Below, piece after piece: positions 8,796 through 16,388 of a stretch of DNA of 64,000 nt (the first letter of the stretch is position 1; every line of letters starts with the position of its first letter). Under the pieces are notes generated by a model. The model had not been told where the DNA came from. It ran no database searches and saw nothing but the letters and a program-made list of their open reading frames with translations. Source of the stretch: Lachnospiraceae bacterium (GTDB lineage Bacteria > Bacillota > Clostridia > Lachnospirales > Lachnospiraceae); assembly GCA_029008875.1 (NCBI GenBank), contig JAQXJP010000012.1:44837-108836 (forward strand), read 5' to 3'. A program made the translations under genes and the position numbers.

Positions 8796-10124
8796 TTATT
8801 CTTCTGTTGCTTCAGCATCCTTCTTGGATTTTGCCTTTGCTCTCTCCTTGATATTTGCCATAACAAGATCAACAGCCTTTGTGATTGCGAGCTCTCTCTT
8901 CATAGATTTCTTCTCGCCCTCACCCATGTATTCCTTCAACTTGTCAGCTTCCATTCCGTACATCTTTGCCATCTTCTCGATTTCTGCATCAATGTCCTCT
9001 TCGGTAACTTCAATATTCTCATCCTTTGCAATCTGCTCCAGAACAAGGCTTGACTGAATGCGGGACAATGCTTCCGGACGAACCTGCTCCATGAGCTGAT
9101 CTACGGTTGTTCCGGAGAACTGCATATACTGCTCCATGGAAAGACCGCTCTGGGCAAGTCTCTGTGCGAACTCCTCCACCATGGACTCGCACTGTGTTGT
9201 GATCATCGCTTCCGGAATATCCATCTCTGACTTGTCGATGATCTTCTGGATTGCCTCATCCTCTTTTGTCTTCTTGGCTTCCTCTTCCTTCTTCTCTGCA
9301 AGGCCCTTCTTAAGTTCATCCCTGTATGCTGCGAGGGTATCAACACCGCCAACTTCCTGTGCGAACTCATCATCCAGTTCCGGAAGCTCGTTGCACTTAA
9401 TCTCGTTCACTTTTACCTTGAACACTGCAGGCTTTCCTGCCAGTTCAGCAGCCTGATACTGCTCCGGGAAGGTTACGTTCACGTCGAACTCATCTCCAAC
9501 GTTCTTGCCCACAATCTGATCCTCGAAGCCATCGATGAAGGAATGGGAGCCGATCTCAAGCGGATGGTTCTCGCCCTTTCCGCCTTCAAATGCAACGCCG
9601 TCCATGAATCCTTCGAAGTCGATCACTGCGGTATCTCCGGTCTGAACGGCTCTGTCTGTCACGGTAACCATTCTTCCGTTCTTCTGGCGCTCCTGCTCCA
9701 ATGCAGCATCCACTTCCTCATCGGAAACGGAGGTATCGATCTTGGTAACGGTCACACCCATGTATTTTCCAAGCTTAACTTCCGGCTTCACAGCAACCTC
9801 CGCTGTGAAAATAAAAGCCTTGCCCTTCTCAATCTGCACAACGTCCACGGTAGGGCGGGAAACCACGTCAACACCGCTCTCGTCCACTGCTGCACCGTAG
9901 TTCTGCTGCATCAATGTATTGGCTGCGTCCTCATAGAACATCTCAACACCGTACATCTTCTCGATCATCGCTCTCGGAACCTTGCCCTTGCGGAATCCCG
10001 GAACACTGATTTTATTCTTCTGCTTCTGGTAAGCTGCCTCGATTGCTTTCTCCAACTCCTCCGCAGCAACCTCGATGGTCAGCTTCGCCATATTGTTTTC
10101 TAACTTCTCAACCTGTACGCTCAT
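8796..10124 (-). CDS. tig: trigger factor, ribosome-associated chaperone and peptidyl-prolyl isomerase
   Basis: Chaperone that docks at the ribosomal exit tunnel and folds nascent chains. It has 442 residues: N-terminal ribosome-binding domain with the signature GFRKGKVPRAMIEKMYG, central FKBP-type isomerase domain (GDTAVIDFEGFMDG and FIDGFEDQIVG), and a helical C-terminal chaperone domain rich in Glu/Lys. The start at 10124 has AAGGAGG ten bases upstream; the in-frame codon at 10166 would lack this. The Lys/Glu-rich C-terminal tail is normal for the family. It is the first gene of the tig-clpP-clpX-lon-engB block. Confidence 0.97.
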   Translation of the reverse strand: MSVQVEKLENNMAKLTIEVAAEELEKAIEAAYQKQKNKISVPGFRKGKVPRAMIEKMYGVEMFYEDAANTLMQQNYGAAVDESGVDVVSRPTVDVVQIEKGKAFIFTAEVAVKPEVKLGKYMGVTVTKIDTSVSDEEVDAALEQERQKNGRMVTVTDRAVQTGDTAVIDFEGFMDGVAFEGGKGENHPLEIGSHSFIDGFEDQIVGKNVGDEFDVNVTFPEQYQAAELAGKPAVFKVKVNEIKCNELPELDDEFAQEVGGVDTLAAYRDELKKGLAEKKEEEAKKTKEDEAIQKIIDKSEMDIPEAMITTQCESMVEEFAQRLAQSGLSMEQYMQFSGTTVDQLMEQVRPEALSRIQSSLVLEQIAKDENIEVTEEDIDAEIEKMAKMYGMEADKLKEYMGEGEKKSMKRELAITKAVDLVMANIKERAKAKSKKDAEATEE

Positions 10125-10220
10125 TCTGAATGAATCCTCCTTATTGTATATAAATGATAGGTACATCTAATCGGAAATGCCCGTAAATAGGCACACTTCG
10201 ACCGTCACAGTCGCTATAGC

Positions 10221-10249
10221 ATTATAGCACAGGAAACACCCCTTGGCTA
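10221..10249 (-). promoter_or_regulatory. probable tig promoter
   Basis: On the minus strand a perfect TATAAT (10226-10221) lies about 95 bases before the tig start. The matching -35 position (10249-10244, TAGCCA) is poor, so activity may rest on the -10 region. No classical CtsR or CIRCE operator was recognised nearby. Confidence 0.4.
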
Positions 10250-10287
10250 GTATTTTTTGCCCTGTTTTCAAGGATTTTCCTGAAAAA

Positions 10288-11574
10288 TTAGTGAATGGCC
10301 TTCAATGCCTGTGCCAAATCTGCAATCAGGTCTTCTTTGTCTTCCAATCCGCAGGAGATTCGAATCAGTCCCGCCGGTACTCCGGCTTCCTTGAGCTGCT
10401 CGTCGGTCATCTGGCGATGTGTGGAGGTGGCCGGATTCAGACAACAGGTTCTGGCATCCGCAACGTGAGTCTCAATGGCAGCCAATTTCAGGTTCTTCAT
10501 AAACAGCTCCGCCGCGCTGCGGCCACCCTTCAGTTCAAAGGACACCACTCCGCAGCCTCCCTTTGGCAGATACTTCTGAGCAATCTCGTAATATTTGTTG
10601 GAGGGAAGCCCGGAATAATTGACGTAGGCAACCTCCGGCTGCTTCTCCAAAAATTCCGCAACTGCCTGTCCGTTTTCCACATGCTTCGGCATGCGAACAT
10701 GCAGGGACTCCAGGCCCAGATTCAGGATGAATGCATGTTGGGGGGACTGAATACATCCAAAGTCCCTCATAAGCTGGGAAGTACACTTGGTGATAAAGGC
10801 TCCCTCTTTTCCAAACTTCTTTGCGTATGTCACCCCATGATAGGAATCATCCGGTGTGCAGAGCCCCGGGAACTTGTCTGCGTGGGCCATCCAGTCAAAC
10901 TTGCCGGAATCCACGATGGCACCGCCCACTGCCGCTCCATGTCCATCCATGTACTTGGTGGTGGAATGGGTGACAATATCCGCGCCCCACTCGATGGGCC
11001 GACAGTTGACCGGAGTCGGGAAGGTGTTGTCCACAATGAGAGGCACTCCGTGGGCATGTGCTACCTTCGCGAATTTTTCGATATCTAATACGGTGAGAGC
11101 CGGATTGGCGATGGTCTCGCCGAACATTGCTCTGGTATTCTCCCTGAAGGCGGCATTCAATTCTTCCTCGGTGGCATCCGGGGATACGAAGGTCGCCTCG
11201 ATTCCCATCTTGGCCATGGTGACGGAAATCAAATTGAAAGTTCCGCCGTAAATGGAGGAGGAAGCGACGATGTGGCTTCCGCACTCGCAGATATTAAACA
11301 GGGCAAAGAAGTTTGCCGCCTGCCCGGAGGAGGTGAGCATCGCTGCCGTTCCTCCCTCAAGCTCCGCAATCTTTGCCGCCACATAATCGTTGGTAGGGTT
11401 CTGAAGTCTGGTGTAGAAATACCCGGAAGCCTCCAGATCAAACAGTTTTCCCATATCCTCACTGGTATCATATTTGAACGTGGTTGATTGAACAATGGGA
11501 ATCTGTCTCGGCTCCCCGTTTCCCGGAGTATATCCTGCCTGTACACACTTTGTATCCAAAGAATACTCACTCAT
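10288..11574 (-). CDS. metY: O-acetylhomoserine sulfhydrylase / Cys-Met metabolism PLP enzyme
   Basis: Pyridoxal-phosphate enzyme that probably makes homocysteine from O-acetylhomoserine and sulfide. It has 428 residues, the length of MetY proteins rather than the shorter cystathionine synthases (about 380-400). The PLP lysine lies in THSTTKYMDGHG, and the family motifs YTRLQNPTND and SSGQAANFF are present. GAGGAGGAAG precedes the ATG at 11574. It stands between the ABC exporter and tig, apparently as a single gene; no S-box or T-box leader was seen in the 84 bases upstream. A cystathionine lyase-like activity cannot be excluded from sequence alone. Confidence 0.9.
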   Translation of the reverse strand: MSEYSLDTKCVQAGYTPGNGEPRQIPIVQSTTFKYDTSEDMGKLFDLEASGYFYTRLQNPTNDYVAAKIAELEGGTAAMLTSSGQAANFFALFNICECGSHIVASSSIYGGTFNLISVTMAKMGIEATFVSPDATEEELNAAFRENTRAMFGETIANPALTVLDIEKFAKVAHAHGVPLIVDNTFPTPVNCRPIEWGADIVTHSTTKYMDGHGAAVGGAIVDSGKFDWMAHADKFPGLCTPDDSYHGVTYAKKFGKEGAFITKCTSQLMRDFGCIQSPQHAFILNLGLESLHVRMPKHVENGQAVAEFLEKQPEVAYVNYSGLPSNKYYEIAQKYLPKGGCGVVSFELKGGRSAAELFMKNLKLAAIETHVADARTCCLNPATSTHRQMTDEQLKEAGVPAGLIRISCGLEDKEDLIADLAQALKAIH

Positions 11575-11658
11575 TTTCTCTTCCTCCTCAAGGTTTTTTT
11601 CATCATTGGTTTTATTCTACAATAACAGGAGGAAAAAGAACACGAAAAATTTTATAAA

Positions 11659-13449
11659 TTATGCAATTTCCGCAAACTGCGCCATGTAGAGATTGTAGTA
11701 CGCACCCTTTTTCTCCATCAATTCCGCCGGTGTCCCCTGCTCCATAATGCCTCCATCGCCGATCACAAAGATGCGGTCCGCGTTCTGGATCGTGGAGAGG
11801 CGATGGGCGATTACGAAGCTGGTTCTCCCCTTGAGCAATGCCTCGATTCCCCTCTGCACCAAAACCTCCGTGTGGGTGTCGATGCTGGAGGTAGCCTCGT
11901 CCAGGATCAGAATCTTGGGCATGGAAATCATGGTTCTGGCAAAAGCGATGAGCTGACGCTGCCCGATGGACAGGCCCCCTCCCCGCTCCTGCAGCTTGGT
12001 ATCATACCCTTTCTCCATTTTCATGATGAAGTCATGGGCGTTCACAGCCTTGGCAGCGGTGATCATCTCCTCCTCCGTGGCATCCGGCTTCCCGTACAGG
12101 ATATTTTCCCGGATGGTTCCGCTGAAGATAAAGTTGTCCTGGGTCATAACCCCCATCTGCCGGCGCAGGCTCTCGATGGAGACCGCCTTCAAATCATAAC
12201 CATCCACCAGAATCTTCCCTTTTTGTATGTCATAGAATCGACTGATCAGATTGACGATGGTTGTCTTGCCTGCCCCTGTTGGACCTACCAGCGCGATGGT
12301 CTCCCCCGGCTCTATCTCGAAGTTCACGTCCCGAAGCACCTGCTTTTCATTTTCCGTTCCCTCGTCGTAGGTGAAAGACACATGAGAAAAGGTAACCCTT
12401 CCTTCCACCTCCGGAAGTTCTCTCACATTCTCCGCGTCCCTGATATCCGGCTCCGTGTCCATGATATCAAAAATCCGCTCTGCTGCAGACAGATTGGTAA
12501 TCACCTGATTATAGAAATTGCTGAGGTTCATAATCGGATTCCAGAACATGTTTATGTATGTTCCGAACGCAACCAGAAGCCCCACAGACACCCTTGGTGC
12601 CCCGATGTATTTGACCCCCACCAGATAGAGCATCATGGCTCCGAAGCCCCAGCAGAAATCTACGGCGGGGCCAAACATATCGCTCCGAGCACAGGCGTGA
12701 ATAAAACTCTTGCCGTGCTCGTCCGCCAGTTTCTCGAATACCTCCCTGGTCTCATCCTCCGCAGAAAAACTCTGCACCACATTCATTCCGGCAATATCCT
12801 CATGCACATACGCATTCAGATTCGAGGATTTTTTCCGGAACACCTGCCATCTCTTGTGGCCTGTGGACTGGATGAAAAAAATGGCAAGCACCATGAGAGG
12901 CAGGGTGCACAGAGCCGCCAGGGTCAACCTCCAATCCTTGCAAAACATGATAATCACAACACCCACAACCGTGACAAAATCCGGAATCAGGGTGGTGACA
13001 GTATTGGTCAGCACCTCCTTCAGAGAATTCACATCCCCGATGATGCGGGCCAGGATTTTTCCGGTAGGTCTGCTGTCAAAAAAGGAAAAGGACAGTTTTT
13101 GAATGTGCTCGTAAAGCTCCTGCCGGATTTTTAACAAAATCTTGTTAGAAATCACACTCATGGCATACATGCGCAACTTTACCAAAATAATGTAGAGGAT
13201 GTTGATTCCGAGGGCGATAAGGCCCAGAATCAGCAGTCCACGCAAATCCTTGTTTGCAATATATACGTCGATGGCATCCTCGATCAGAAGCGGATTCACA
13301 AGCTTGATTGCCACAGCGATTCCCATGCACGCCAAAACCCCAATCACCGGTCCCAGGTATCGGAACAGATATCCCATCAGGCGCACAATGATTCTGCCTT
13401 TCCCGACATTGTTCATCTGCTCGTCCTCTTTATATGAATTTACTGCCAT
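11659..13449 (-). CDS. ABC exporter half-transporter, canonical subunit (BmrD-like)
   Basis: Fused membrane and nucleotide-binding half-transporter, 596 residues, with six transmembrane helices in residues about 20-320. The ATPase domain carries Walker A GPTGAGKTT, a slightly altered signature LSIGQRQL, Walker B ILILDEATSS with the normal catalytic Glu, and the H-loop in VIAHRLS. It starts at ATG 13449 with AGGAGGTGAGCAG just upstream, 14 bases after its partner. Together they would form a heterodimeric exporter of the BmrCD/LmrCD/TM287-288 type, which moves drugs or lipids outward. The substrate is unknown. Confidence 0.93.
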   Translation of the reverse strand: MAVNSYKEDEQMNNVGKGRIIVRLMGYLFRYLGPVIGVLACMGIAVAIKLVNPLLIEDAIDVYIANKDLRGLLILGLIALGINILYIILVKLRMYAMSVISNKILLKIRQELYEHIQKLSFSFFDSRPTGKILARIIGDVNSLKEVLTNTVTTLIPDFVTVVGVVIIMFCKDWRLTLAALCTLPLMVLAIFFIQSTGHKRWQVFRKKSSNLNAYVHEDIAGMNVVQSFSAEDETREVFEKLADEHGKSFIHACARSDMFGPAVDFCWGFGAMMLYLVGVKYIGAPRVSVGLLVAFGTYINMFWNPIMNLSNFYNQVITNLSAAERIFDIMDTEPDIRDAENVRELPEVEGRVTFSHVSFTYDEGTENEKQVLRDVNFEIEPGETIALVGPTGAGKTTIVNLISRFYDIQKGKILVDGYDLKAVSIESLRRQMGVMTQDNFIFSGTIRENILYGKPDATEEEMITAAKAVNAHDFIMKMEKGYDTKLQERGGGLSIGQRQLIAFARTMISMPKILILDEATSSIDTHTEVLVQRGIEALLKGRTSFVIAHRLSTIQNADRIFVIGDGGIMEQGTPAELMEKKGAYYNLYMAQFAEIA

Positions 13450-13463
13450 CTGCTCACCTCCTA

Positions 13464-15191
13464 TTATTCTGCCATAGCAAAGCTTGCCCCGTACTGTGCC
13501 ATGTAAGTGTCATAGTACAGACCCCGCTTTGCAAGCAGTTCCTCATGGGTTCCACGTTCCGCCACCCGCCCGTTTTCCAGATAGATAATCTCATCTGCGT
13601 GGCGCACCGCAGAGATGCGGTGGGCGATAATAATTTTTGTGGTTCCCTCCAGATCATACAATGTTTTTTGAATCTTTTTCTCCGTCTCCATATCCAGCGC
13701 CGATGTGGAATCGTCCAACACCAAAATCGGTGCATCCTTGGACAGGGCTCTCGCTATGCTGATGCGCTGCTTCTGTCCGCCGGACAGCCCGACCCCGCGC
13801 TCACCGATCACGGTCTCGTATTTGTCGTCCAGCCCCTCGATAAAGTCGCTGGCCTGGGCACGGCTCGCCGCACACTTTACCCTGCTCTCCGACAGGGTGT
13901 CCCGCATGCCCATCTTGATATTCTCCCCGATGGTATCCGAGAACAGGAACACGTCCTGCATCACCACGGAGATATTCTCCCGAATTTGGCGAAGGGTCAT
14001 ATCCCTCACATCCGTGCCGTCAATCAGGACCTCCCCTTCACCGGCGTCGTAGAATCGCTGCAACAGGTTGGTGATGGTGGTTTTTCCGGATCCGGTTGCC
14101 CCCATGATTCCCAGGGTTCCTCCCGCCTCCAGCACAAAGGAGACATCCCTCAATATCTCGGTATCCTCAATGCCGAAGGAGACGTGAGAAAACTCCACCT
14201 TCCCGGAAATCTCCGGCAGCACAACCGGATCCTCCTTCACCTTCACCGAGGAAGTGGCCTCAAAAATTCTGCGAACCTTCTTCCTGGAAGCCATCGCGCT
14301 GGAGATGGAATTCGTAATCCACCCCAGAATCTCCATGGGCCAGGTACAGTTTCTGCTGTACTCCACGAAGGCCACCAGGGAGCCGATGTCCATCTCCCCC
14401 TTCATCACCAAGACTCCTCCCAATACGGTGGTTGTAATCGGAAGCGCCACCGCCACGAAGGAGAAGATTGGATTGTACTTCACCATAATCTTTGCCTCCC
14501 TCATGTTGAGGTCATAATATTTTTTGTTGTGGGACAAGAACTTGGAGATCTCGAACTTCTCTCGGGCAAAAGCCTTTACGGTCCGGACTCCGGCCAGGTT
14601 CTCCTCCGCAATGGTGGTGAGCTGCGCATTTTCCTCGCTGATGTCCTCATATACCCGGTCCAGTTTCTTTTCCAAAACAATTGCATAAACCCCGCATATA
14701 ACCATGAACACAACGGGCACCAGAGTAAGCTTCCAACTCAAATGGAACATGCAATACAAAATGCTGATCACGTGAACCACTACCTCCACGGACAGTGTCC
14801 CGATAAATCCAACCACCTGCCAGATATGGTCGATGTCATCCTTGACCCTGGCCATCAATTCCCCGGTATTGGTCCTGCCGAAAAAATCCAACGACAGGCT
14901 CTGAATGTGGGCAAACAATTCCTTGCGCATACCAACCCCGATATAAGCGCCGGTTTTATCCGCCGTAAATTCCTTGTAATATCCGAACACACTTCTTCCC
15001 ACGCCAATCAACACAATTCCAACCAGCAGCCCGGGAAGTAACTCCATGCGGCCTCCCACAAAGACCTGATTCACGATAATTTTTGTAATCTGCGGGTACA
15101 GCATGTCCAGGCCGATTGCCATGAGCATGCAAAACAATATCCACAGATATCGATACCAATTTTCCAAAATATATGTACTGACTTTTTTCAC
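13464..15191 (-). CDS. ABC exporter half-transporter with degenerate catalytic site (BmrC-like)
   Basis: Partner half-transporter, 575 residues, with six transmembrane helices then an ATPase domain: Walker A GATGSGKTT, signature LSGGQKQR, and Walker B ILVLDDSTSALD. The residue after the Walker B aspartate is Asp instead of the catalytic Glu, the usual sign of the degenerate site in heterodimeric exporters. The start is taken as GTG at 15191, preceded by AGAAGGGAAATT; the in-frame TTG at 15221 lies in the leader hairpin region. A good promoter and two terminator-like hairpins lie upstream, so expression is probably conditional. Confidence 0.92.
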   Translation of the reverse strand: MKKVSTYILENWYRYLWILFCMLMAIGLDMLYPQITKIIVNQVFVGGRMELLPGLLVGIVLIGVGRSVFGYYKEFTADKTGAYIGVGMRKELFAHIQSLSLDFFGRTNTGELMARVKDDIDHIWQVVGFIGTLSVEVVVHVISILYCMFHLSWKLTLVPVVFMVICGVYAIVLEKKLDRVYEDISEENAQLTTIAEENLAGVRTVKAFAREKFEISKFLSHNKKYYDLNMREAKIMVKYNPIFSFVAVALPITTTVLGGVLVMKGEMDIGSLVAFVEYSRNCTWPMEILGWITNSISSAMASRKKVRRIFEATSSVKVKEDPVVLPEISGKVEFSHVSFGIEDTEILRDVSFVLEAGGTLGIMGATGSGKTTITNLLQRFYDAGEGEVLIDGTDVRDMTLRQIRENISVVMQDVFLFSDTIGENIKMGMRDTLSESRVKCAASRAQASDFIEGLDDKYETVIGERGVGLSGGQKQRISIARALSKDAPILVLDDSTSALDMETEKKIQKTLYDLEGTTKIIIAHRISAVRHADEIIYLENGRVAERGTHEELLAKRGLYYDTYMAQYGASFAMAE

Positions 15192-15219
15192 AATTTCCCT
15201 TCTTTCTTCTCCCAAACGC

Positions 15220-15257
15220 AAAAAAAGCCCCGGCGTTTGCAGACTTCTCTCCCGCCG
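15220..15257 (-). terminator. second leader terminator-like hairpin of the ABC exporter operon
   Basis: Minus-strand RNA pairs CGGCG (15257-15253) with CGCCG (15235-15231), followed by GGGC and seven T. It lies about 30 bases before the exporter start. Its left arm (CGGC) can also pair with GCCG of the upstream hairpin, which would give alternative structures. Confidence 0.5.
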
Positions 15258-15265
15258 AAAAAGGC

Positions 15266-15298
15266 AAAAAAAGAAGCCACGGCAAAATCGCCAAGGCT
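15266..15298 (-). terminator. first leader terminator-like hairpin of the ABC exporter operon
   Basis: Minus-strand RNA forms AGCC..GGC / GCC..GGCT with a GATTTT loop and a small internal mismatch, followed by TC and a run of seven T (15272-15266). It begins almost at the predicted transcription start, so full-length mRNA needs read-through. Confidence 0.55.
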
Positions 15299-15305
15299 CA
15301 CCAAA

Positions 15306-15334
15306 ATAACAGACACTTATCGAATATATGTCAA
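15306..15334 (-). promoter_or_regulatory. promoter of the ABC exporter operon
   Basis: On the minus strand, consensus TTGACA (15334-15329), 17 bases, then TGTTAT (15311-15306). Transcription would start near 15299 and give a leader of about 108 nt holding the two hairpins. Confidence 0.7.
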
Positions 15335-15543
15335 ATTATCCTTCCGTCTCCACCGAGGCAAATTTGCGTTCTCTGTTCATATTCTCTACAGTTACAATTC
15401 TAAACATACTTTTTACCTCGCTTTCTTCGATATTTGTTAGAATCTTTATCCATTTAAACATTACTGCCAATTATTGTCAACCCTGTTTTCTCATATTTTT
15501 TCTCTCCATGGGAATCATAAGGATTGTAAGGAGGTGAGTAATC

Positions 15544-15747
15544 ATGGCAAACACAAATTCAAACTCAAATGCAGCCAAGAACTCTAACAAGGACGCAATG
15601 AAGCGTTTCAAGGAAGAGGTTGCCGGAGAAATCGGCGTACCACTTAAGGACGGTTATAACGGAGACTTAACTTCTAAACAGGCCGGTTCAATCGGTGGCG
15701 AGATGGTTAAGCAGATGATCATGAAGCAGGAAGAGCAGATGCAGTAA
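15544..15747 (+). CDS. alpha/beta-type small acid-soluble spore protein
   Basis: DNA-coating protein of the spore core, 67 residues, made in the forespore and degraded by the GPR protease on germination. The C-terminal half (EIGVPLKDGYNGDLTSKQ and GSIGGEMVKQMI) matches the conserved DNA-binding helix-turn-helix pattern of the family, including the G-S-x-GGxM/xVK element. The N-terminus is rich in Asn and Ser. EEVAGEIGVP corresponds to the expected GPR cleavage area. AAGGAGGTGAGTAATC precedes ATG. A strong terminator follows. This gene is the best evidence that the organism can sporulate. Confidence 0.95.
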   Translation: MANTNSNSNAAKNSNKDAMKRFKEEVAGEIGVPLKDGYNGDLTSKQAGSIGGEMVKQMIMKQEEQMQ

Positions 15748-15781
15748 CAACTGCGATAGGAATAGAATATCTCTATCAAAA

Positions 15782-15817
15782 GAGCGTGGCTTAAGATAAG
15801 CCACGCTCCTGCTTTTT
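15782..15817. terminator. bidirectional terminator between SASP and DJ-1 genes
   Basis: A perfect 12-bp stem, GAGCGTGGCTTA with its complement, around AGA, followed on the plus strand by CTGCTTTTT and on the minus strand by TTTTGA. It serves the convergent spore-protein and DJ-1/PfpI genes; the DJ-1 stop codon overlaps its right edge. Confidence 0.9.
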
Positions 15818-16373
15818 ATCTGTATACAAGCCCCTTTTTCACCCGCTCCACCAGAGAGATGTCGGCAAAGTGATCTACGATGGCAAGTGCGAAGGGGATC
15901 GCCGTCCCCATGCCGCGGCTGGTGATAATATTGCCGTCGCAGACAACCTCCTCCTCCAGCCAGTTGGCACCCAGGAGCTTGTCCTCAAAGCCCGGATGAC
16001 AGGTGGCATTCTTGCCCTCCAGAATATGGTTCATACCGAGAACGCTGGGAGCCGCACAGATTGCCGCAACCATCTTATTCTCTCGGGCAAAGTCCCGAAT
16101 CACATGTAAAACCGTCTCATCCACGCTGAGATTTTCCGTTCCCTTCAGTCCTCCCGGGAGGACAATTCCGTCCAATTCCTCATAGTCTACCTGGGATTTG
16201 TTGATGTCCGTCTCAAAATTGATCCCGTGGGAACCGCACACAATGTGATTCCCGCTAACGGAAATCATGAGAACCTCAATCCCCGCTCTCCGTGCAATGT
16301 CCACAACGGTAAGTCCCTCAATTTCCTCACAACCGTCCGCCATAAACACACCGATTTTTGCCAATTCGCTCAT
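15816..16373 (-). CDS. DJ-1/PfpI family protein
   Basis: Small cytosolic protein of the DJ-1/ThiJ/PfpI superfamily, 185 residues. The nucleophile-elbow cysteine is in MVAAICAAPSVLG and the partner glutamate in DGCEEIE near the N-terminus, as in the DJ-1 (YajL) subgroup linked to oxidative stress and glyoxal damage; the exact activity of such proteins is debated. GGAGGTGTAG precedes ATG 16373. The gene follows the hybrid histidine kinase by 15 bases, so they may share a transcript. The large stretch KKGLVYR at the C-terminus is normal for Clostridia homologues. Confidence 0.92.
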   Translation of the reverse strand: MSELAKIGVFMADGCEEIEGLTVVDIARRAGIEVLMISVSGNHIVCGSHGINFETDINKSQVDYEELDGIVLPGGLKGTENLSVDETVLHVIRDFARENKMVAAICAAPSVLGMNHILEGKNATCHPGFEDKLLGANWLEEEVVCDGNIITSRGMGTAIPFALAIVDHFADISLVERVKKGLVYR

Positions 16374-16388
16374 TCTACACCTCCACTT

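Larger units (their letters stand above)
15192..15543. other. gene-free divergent interval between ABC exporter and spore protein
   Basis: This 352-base interval holds the exporter promoter and its two leader hairpins (15220-15334). Toward the spore protein the sequence is AT-rich; no convincing sigma-G promoter could be fixed by eye, although CATnnTA-like elements occur between 15398 and 15465. AAGGAGGTGAG ends the interval as the spore gene's ribosome binding site. Confidence 0.5.

Noticed and set aside
11803..13134. 443-codon plus-strand open frame
   Set aside because: It is the antisense of the ABC exporter gene; its His/Gln-rich composition is the shadow of that coding frame.
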